Both the position numbers and the translations under genes were made by a program. Shown here piece by piece: positions 59,420 to 64,000 of a DNA stretch of 64,000 bases; position 1 is the stretch's first letter; the number at the start of each line of letters is the position of its first letter. Under the pieces are notes generated by a model, which saw only the letters and a list, made by a program, of their open reading frames with translations, did no database searches and was not told the DNA's origin. Origin of the DNA: Gnetum montanum (taxonomy: Eukaryota; Streptophyta; Gnetopsida; Gnetales; Gnetaceae); assembly GCA_015680685.1 (NCBI GenBank), contig MNCI01010443.1, positions 1,031,483 through 1,095,482 on the forward strand, read 5' to 3'.

Positions 59420-59858
59420 ATGTCTTCTTCTTCCCATAAGAGCACTTCACCGCCTAGGACTAACGCAAGAGGCAATCAATGACATAATATACATAACCAT
59501 GATCTGCCAATTCCTCAACAATTTCGTGTGGTACAAACTCATCCCAATGAGTTTGTGCCCAATTTCACCTTTATTCTCCACTAAGATGAACAACTGCATT
59601 GGAGAGACTTAGAGGGTAGCACAGTGTTGCCTCCAGACCGATCAGTTTCCAACATGCTCCTTCATGCTCTCACACAAATAGGCATGTTGCTTTTATATGC
59701 AAAATATGTTGCACACGATCATAACTCAAGATACTATCATCCCACAGAAGCACAACATCAAACGGACTTGCAATAGGAGAGATACCATACATATTTGAAG
59801 GGTAAATGGCCCCATGATGCTCCACACATTTTGAGCGAAATTGAGGATGGAACTAACT
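59420..59858 (+). pseudogene. gag: Element F: N-terminal gag fragment
   Basis: ATG at 59420. Matches the first about 145 codons of E gag (NFTFI.H.DEQL.WRDL.G, VLPPDRS, THPNEF). Four or five stops. It ends near 59858, where the sequence jumps to the protease-reverse transcriptase linker, so the gag core and protease are deleted. Confidence 0.78.
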
Positions 59859-62800
59859 AAGGAAATAACTTGTGCTTACATCAAAAGCATAGATGCACTA
59901 GAGCAAGTCCACTGCCAACTTCCAAGCCTTAACCTTGAAAACATAAACACAGGGAAGTTGGAAATTCCTGAAAAAATTCAAACAAAAAGTTAGAAGTTAG
60001 AATTAAAACCATTGCCCATCGGTCTAGAATATATGATTCTTGAAAATGGAAAACCAGTAATCATCAATGCAAGACTTGCTTCCAAACAAAAAGGAAGACT
60101 GCTAAAAGTAATAAACAAGTGGTCAAAAGCCTTTGCCTAGTCATATCCCAAATTAACTGGAATAGATCCTAGGATATGACAGCATAGGATTTACACTAAC
60201 CCCTCTATGAAACCTCAAAAACAACCACAAAGGTGATTGAACCCAAAATTGAAGCAAGTAGTACAAGAAGAAATAGAACAACTTCTTAAGGCTGGGTTCA
60301 TGTATCCCATTGCTGATAGCGAATGGGTTAGCCCTCTGGTAATTGTGCCTAAAAAGGGAGGCAAATGGAGGATGTGCATAGATTTTAGGCTACTAAACAT
60401 GGCAACATTTAGGGATCACTTTCCATTACCATTCATTAACCAAGTCTTAGACACCATAGCAGGGCATGGCTATTATAGTTTTCTGGATGGCTATAGCAGA
60501 TACAACCAAATATAGATAGCCCCAGAAGACCAAGCCAAGACAACATTCACTAGTCCCTGGGGAATGTTTGCATATAAAAAAATGTCATTTGGCTTATGTA
60601 ATGCTCCTACCACGTTTCAATGCCTACTTCTAAGCATATTCCAATAGAAAATAGGGAACAGAGTGGAATTCTTTATGGATGACTTCTCCACCTATGGAAC
60701 AAGTTTTGATGAAGCCTTGGACCAATTAGAGCAAGTGCTAAAAAGATGCATAGAAACCAATCTAAGGATCAACTAGCAGAAAATCCATTTAATGGTCCAA
60801 GAAGGCATAGCACTTGGGCATAAGGTTTCACAAGCAGGAATAGAGATAGACCCAGATAAAATTAGGATCATCCAAGGAATCACCCATCAATCGGAAACTA
60901 TCAAAGACATTTTGTCATTCCTTGGACACACTGGCTACTATAGGAGATTCATTAAAAACTTCTCCAAGATTGCCAAACCATCGTTAGAGCTAACAAAGAA
61001 GGACGTACCTTTTGAGTGGACCAGGGAATGTGAACAAGCATTCCAAACCCTAAATCGAAAGCTAGTAGAAACTCCCATTCTACAAGCTCCTAACTAGTCC
61101 AAACTGTTTCACATCATGACTGATGCATCTAATTATGCCTTAGGAGCTATACTTACACAGTTATATGACCAAAAACACCCTTACTACATCCACTATGCAA
61201 GTAGAAGTATCGCTGGTGCACAACTTAACTACACAGCTACAGAGAAAGAATTCATGGATGTAGTGTTTGCACTAGATAAGTTTAGGCACTATGTGTTAGG
61301 TCATAAAGTGTTCATCCACATGGATCATAGTGTAATCCGGTTCCTCATGAATAAGCCAATGGTTAGCCCTCGTATTATATGATGGCTGGTAATCCTACAG
61401 GAGTTCAACCTAACGATGATCAATTAAAAAGGCACTGAGAACTTAGTTGCAGATCATTTATCTCAGTTGCACTGGGATAGCAAAGAGGATGAATATGTAA
61501 TGTCTGATCATTTTCCTGATGAAGCCCTCTTTTCCAGTGTAGTGAATAACCAACTACCCACGGAGACGAACAAGTATAGTAGCATTCTCACCTATCTCCT
61601 TACTCAAAAAACACCATAGGAGCTGGACCTTAGGAAGAAATAACAGTTTCTTCACAGAGCCAAGTACTTCATGGAGATCAATGGACAACTTTACAAAGTG
61701 TGTCCTGATGGCTTGGTTTGATGGTGTGTGCCTGATGTAGACCAACTGAGAGTTCTCCAAGATGCTCATGAGGGCCCTTGTGGGGATCACTATGTGGGGA
61801 GACGAAAGGCTATTAAGATCTTACTTGCAAGATATTATTGGCCAACATTATTTCGAGATGCCCATCAATTTGTCCAATCCTATGAGTGTTGTCAATGTGA
61901 TGGGGAAATGACTGCTCAAATGAAGGGTCCGCAACAATGGATTTAACCATTAGAACCCTTCGACATTTTGGGAATAGACTTTATGGGTCCCATTACACCA
62001 ATGGCTAATGGAAAATCTTACATTGTATTTTTCATAGACTATTTAACAAAATGGGCTAAAGCAACTACTAGTAAAGACTACACATCATCTATAGCTGCAC
62101 GATTTGTGCAACAACAAATCGTAAATAGGTTTGGTGTGCCACGTACACTTATTTCGGATAATAGAACACACTTCGCAGGTGCAACTTTTAAAAAGTTAAT
62201 GCAACACTTAGGGGTTGAACATAAATTGACTACACCTTATCACCCCTAAGCTAACGGACAAGCTAAGGTCACCAACAGGGAGATCACTAAAATGTTGATT
62301 AGGATAATTAGCAAGTATAGGTGAGAATGGAGCACTAAACTAAATGTTCTTTGGGCATACCACTCCACCTGGAAACTCCCTATAGGCTACTTTCCCTATG
62401 AGTTAGTGTACGGAAAGATTCCAACGCTTCCAATTCAAATCGATCTCTATACACTATCAATATCCTGTGAGCTCCACCTCAACCTTAATTTAGCACAAAA
62501 ACAAAGGTTGGCAACTTTAAACATGCTAGATGAAAATCGATTAGCTGCCCTATCATCAAATGAGTTGCACAAGGCATATAACAAGAAACATCATAACTTG
62601 AAGATTCAAAAGGTTAAGTATTAACCTAGAGATAAGGTTCTCTACTGGAACCCCACACATGTGCCACAACACACAAAAATTCAAACACTGTGGAAAAGAC
62701 CTTACATTATTCATGCAACCTTTCCTTCAAGGGCCATCACCATATACAAACCTGAGAGCCCTAATAAGAGATTGTTAGTCAATGTTCAATAGACCAAACC

Positions 62801-62870
62801 CTTCCATGAATTTAGAATGGCCAGTGCACATAATACCTCTGAGAGAGGACAACCCTGCTCACTATTCTAG
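59859..62870 (+). pseudogene. pol: Element F: Athila-like pol (reverse transcriptase, RNase H, integrase), decayed
   Basis: Linker with SIDALEQ...LPSLNLE (about 59890), then reverse transcriptase at 60230-60850: WVSPLVIVPKKGGKWRMCIDFR, HFPLPFINQVLD, FLDGYSRYNQI, MSFGLCNAPTTFQ and the catalytic FMDDFS (about 60675), followed by GHKVSQAGIEIDPDKI. RNase H runs from 61110 to 61480 with MTDASNYALGA, NYTATEKEF and a GTENLVADHLSQL tail. Integrase has an HHCC region at 61745-61900, GIDFMGPI (about 61975), a SDNRTHF block at about 62157 in place of the usual SDNG, and Lys for Glu in NGQAKVTNRE (about 62265). More than ten stops are present, mostly TAG. The domain order and motifs fit Athila. With no core gag or protease it could not form particles alone. 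Confidence 0.9.
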
Positions 62871-64000
62871 ATCTCCTCCTTCCAACTCAGTCATGGGAGA
62901 GATGGCCACCTCTACTAGCCATTTAAGGCTCTCAGTTCCCTTTTAATTTTTTTGTTTTACACATTTTTATTTTACAAATTTCTTTAATTTTTATTATTTT
63001 TGTTTTGCACCATCATTTATACTTTCTCATTTCTTTGTGTGACTATTTGTTTTTTTTTTGTTGTTTTTGTTTTGTTAGATTCATCACCTAATAAGTGCTC
63101 ATGATGGTGGTATGAAATGTATTCTATTGATTGCTAATGTTTGGTTTTTACCTTTCAGTTATAATGTTGATACTAAGGTATGGTTCTTTTGATATAATAG
63201 GAAATGAGTCCACGTCATCCATGCATCCATGAATTTCTATGGTCTCTATTAGCTTGGAACTGTACGGTCCCCTTCTTTAATAATAAAACTATTAACAAAT
63301 CGGTGACTAGGCATTTCTCAAACTAAGGAAGGACTCAAGGACTCAAAAGAGTGTGACTTCAAAGGGATTTGATGCATTTGTGCTGGCTATTCTCTTGGGT
63401 GCTTGGATGTTTTCTTCTTGAGTTTTCTTACCATTCCGAGGTTGCTCCATTATTGGGAAGTTGAGCCAATAAAAATAAGTCTTTGCATGGTGTGGTTCTC
63501 ACACAAAAAAAAAGTGAGAATTCAAAGCACATCCCTTAGACAAAATAATCATCTGAGCTACAAGCACTAGTTATGGAACTAAATAGACATGTTCTCTCTA
63601 ACTAAGGCCCTTTCTCGCTTCCTACTTCTCCCTTTCTCATTTTCCTTGGAATGGTGGTGACTCTTTGGTAGAAGCATTCTTGTTACTTTAAGTGGATAGA
63701 TTGGTCAAGTGTATTAATGTGAAGTCACTGGATGTGGATTTTTTGAGGCTGGATTTGGAATGAGATCTACTCAATCACATTAACCATAAGTACACAAGGG
63801 GATGTACACCACCTTGTTCTTGGGACTCCATTCCATTCTCTTCTCCCCATCATTCTTTCTCCATTTTCCACTTCACTGCTAGTTGTATCAGTAGTCTATA
63901 TTTTGGTTGATGCATTATTTTCTTTTTGGTGAATTCTTGTGGTTAAGTCTTTAACTCTTACTTCAAAATGACATTTCCAAAGCCTATGGACTCTTTGAAT
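62871..64000 (+). other. Element F: 3' untranslated region, runs off the window
   Basis: Aligns with 47570-48640 of E almost throughout, including CAGTCATGGGAGAGATGGCC at 62890, a possible acceptor TTTTGATATAATAG|G near 63201 and CCTATGGACTCTTTGAAT at the very end. By comparison with E, the 3' LTR should begin roughly 600 bases beyond the edge. Confidence 0.8.

Overview
The window is plant nuclear DNA made almost entirely of nested Ty3/Gypsy LTR retrotransposons. No tRNA, rRNA or clearly intact host gene is seen. Evidence for a plant: gag, protease, reverse transcriptase, RNase H and integrase of the Tat/Ogre type (with the extra second RNase H) and of the Athila type; a primer site matching plant tRNA-Asp; and decay of the usual methylation kind (CAG to TAG, CGA to TGA). 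The density of old nested elements suggests a large genome, but the species cannot be named from the sequence.

Layout. (A) 1-7536, minus strand: a Tat-like element with gag running off the left edge, a 2.96 kb LTR carrying ten to eleven copies of a 181-bp tandem repeat, a 226-bp internal remnant and a second LTR; it sits in the gag of C1. (C1) 7537-13572, plus: a Tat-like element with gag and protease but no pol, and a 3' LTR. (C3) 13573-17280, minus: gag-protease of the same family. (C2) 17673-58115, minus: a pol-less element split by two later insertions. (B) 22813-40457, plus: a 17.6 kb Tat/Ogre-like element with two LTRs and a perfect ACCTC target duplication inside C2 gag. (D) 42933-56293, minus: an Athila-like gag-only element in the C2 leader. 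(E) 43044-50314, plus: an Athila-like gag-protease element inside the LTR of D, with an ACGTT/ACATT duplication. (F) 58469 to the right edge, plus: an Athila-like element with pol but almost no gag.

The main discovery candidate is inside B. Between protease and reverse transcriptase, on the opposite strand, lies an eight-exon gene (29216-33323) whose predicted exons join in phase into a 1,064-codon frame broken only by six stop codons. It has its own TATA box, an N-terminal FCP1/NIF-like phosphatase fold that has lost its catalytic aspartates, a coiled coil and an acidic tail. Because it is antisense to the element, its introns would survive retrotransposition.

Other themes: (i) short tandem arrays with a TAAACT core lie at every module boundary of B and recur in C1 and C2, where everything between the first and last array is missing; (ii) the LTRs of three families are built from different self-complementary words (GCGTATACGC, GCGATATCGC, GACTATGCTCT...AGAGCATAGTC); (iii) E and F carry complementary deletions, one lacking pol and one lacking gag-protease; (iv) two single-N positions (33715, 34230) bound a segment that appears to be assembled in reverse orientation.
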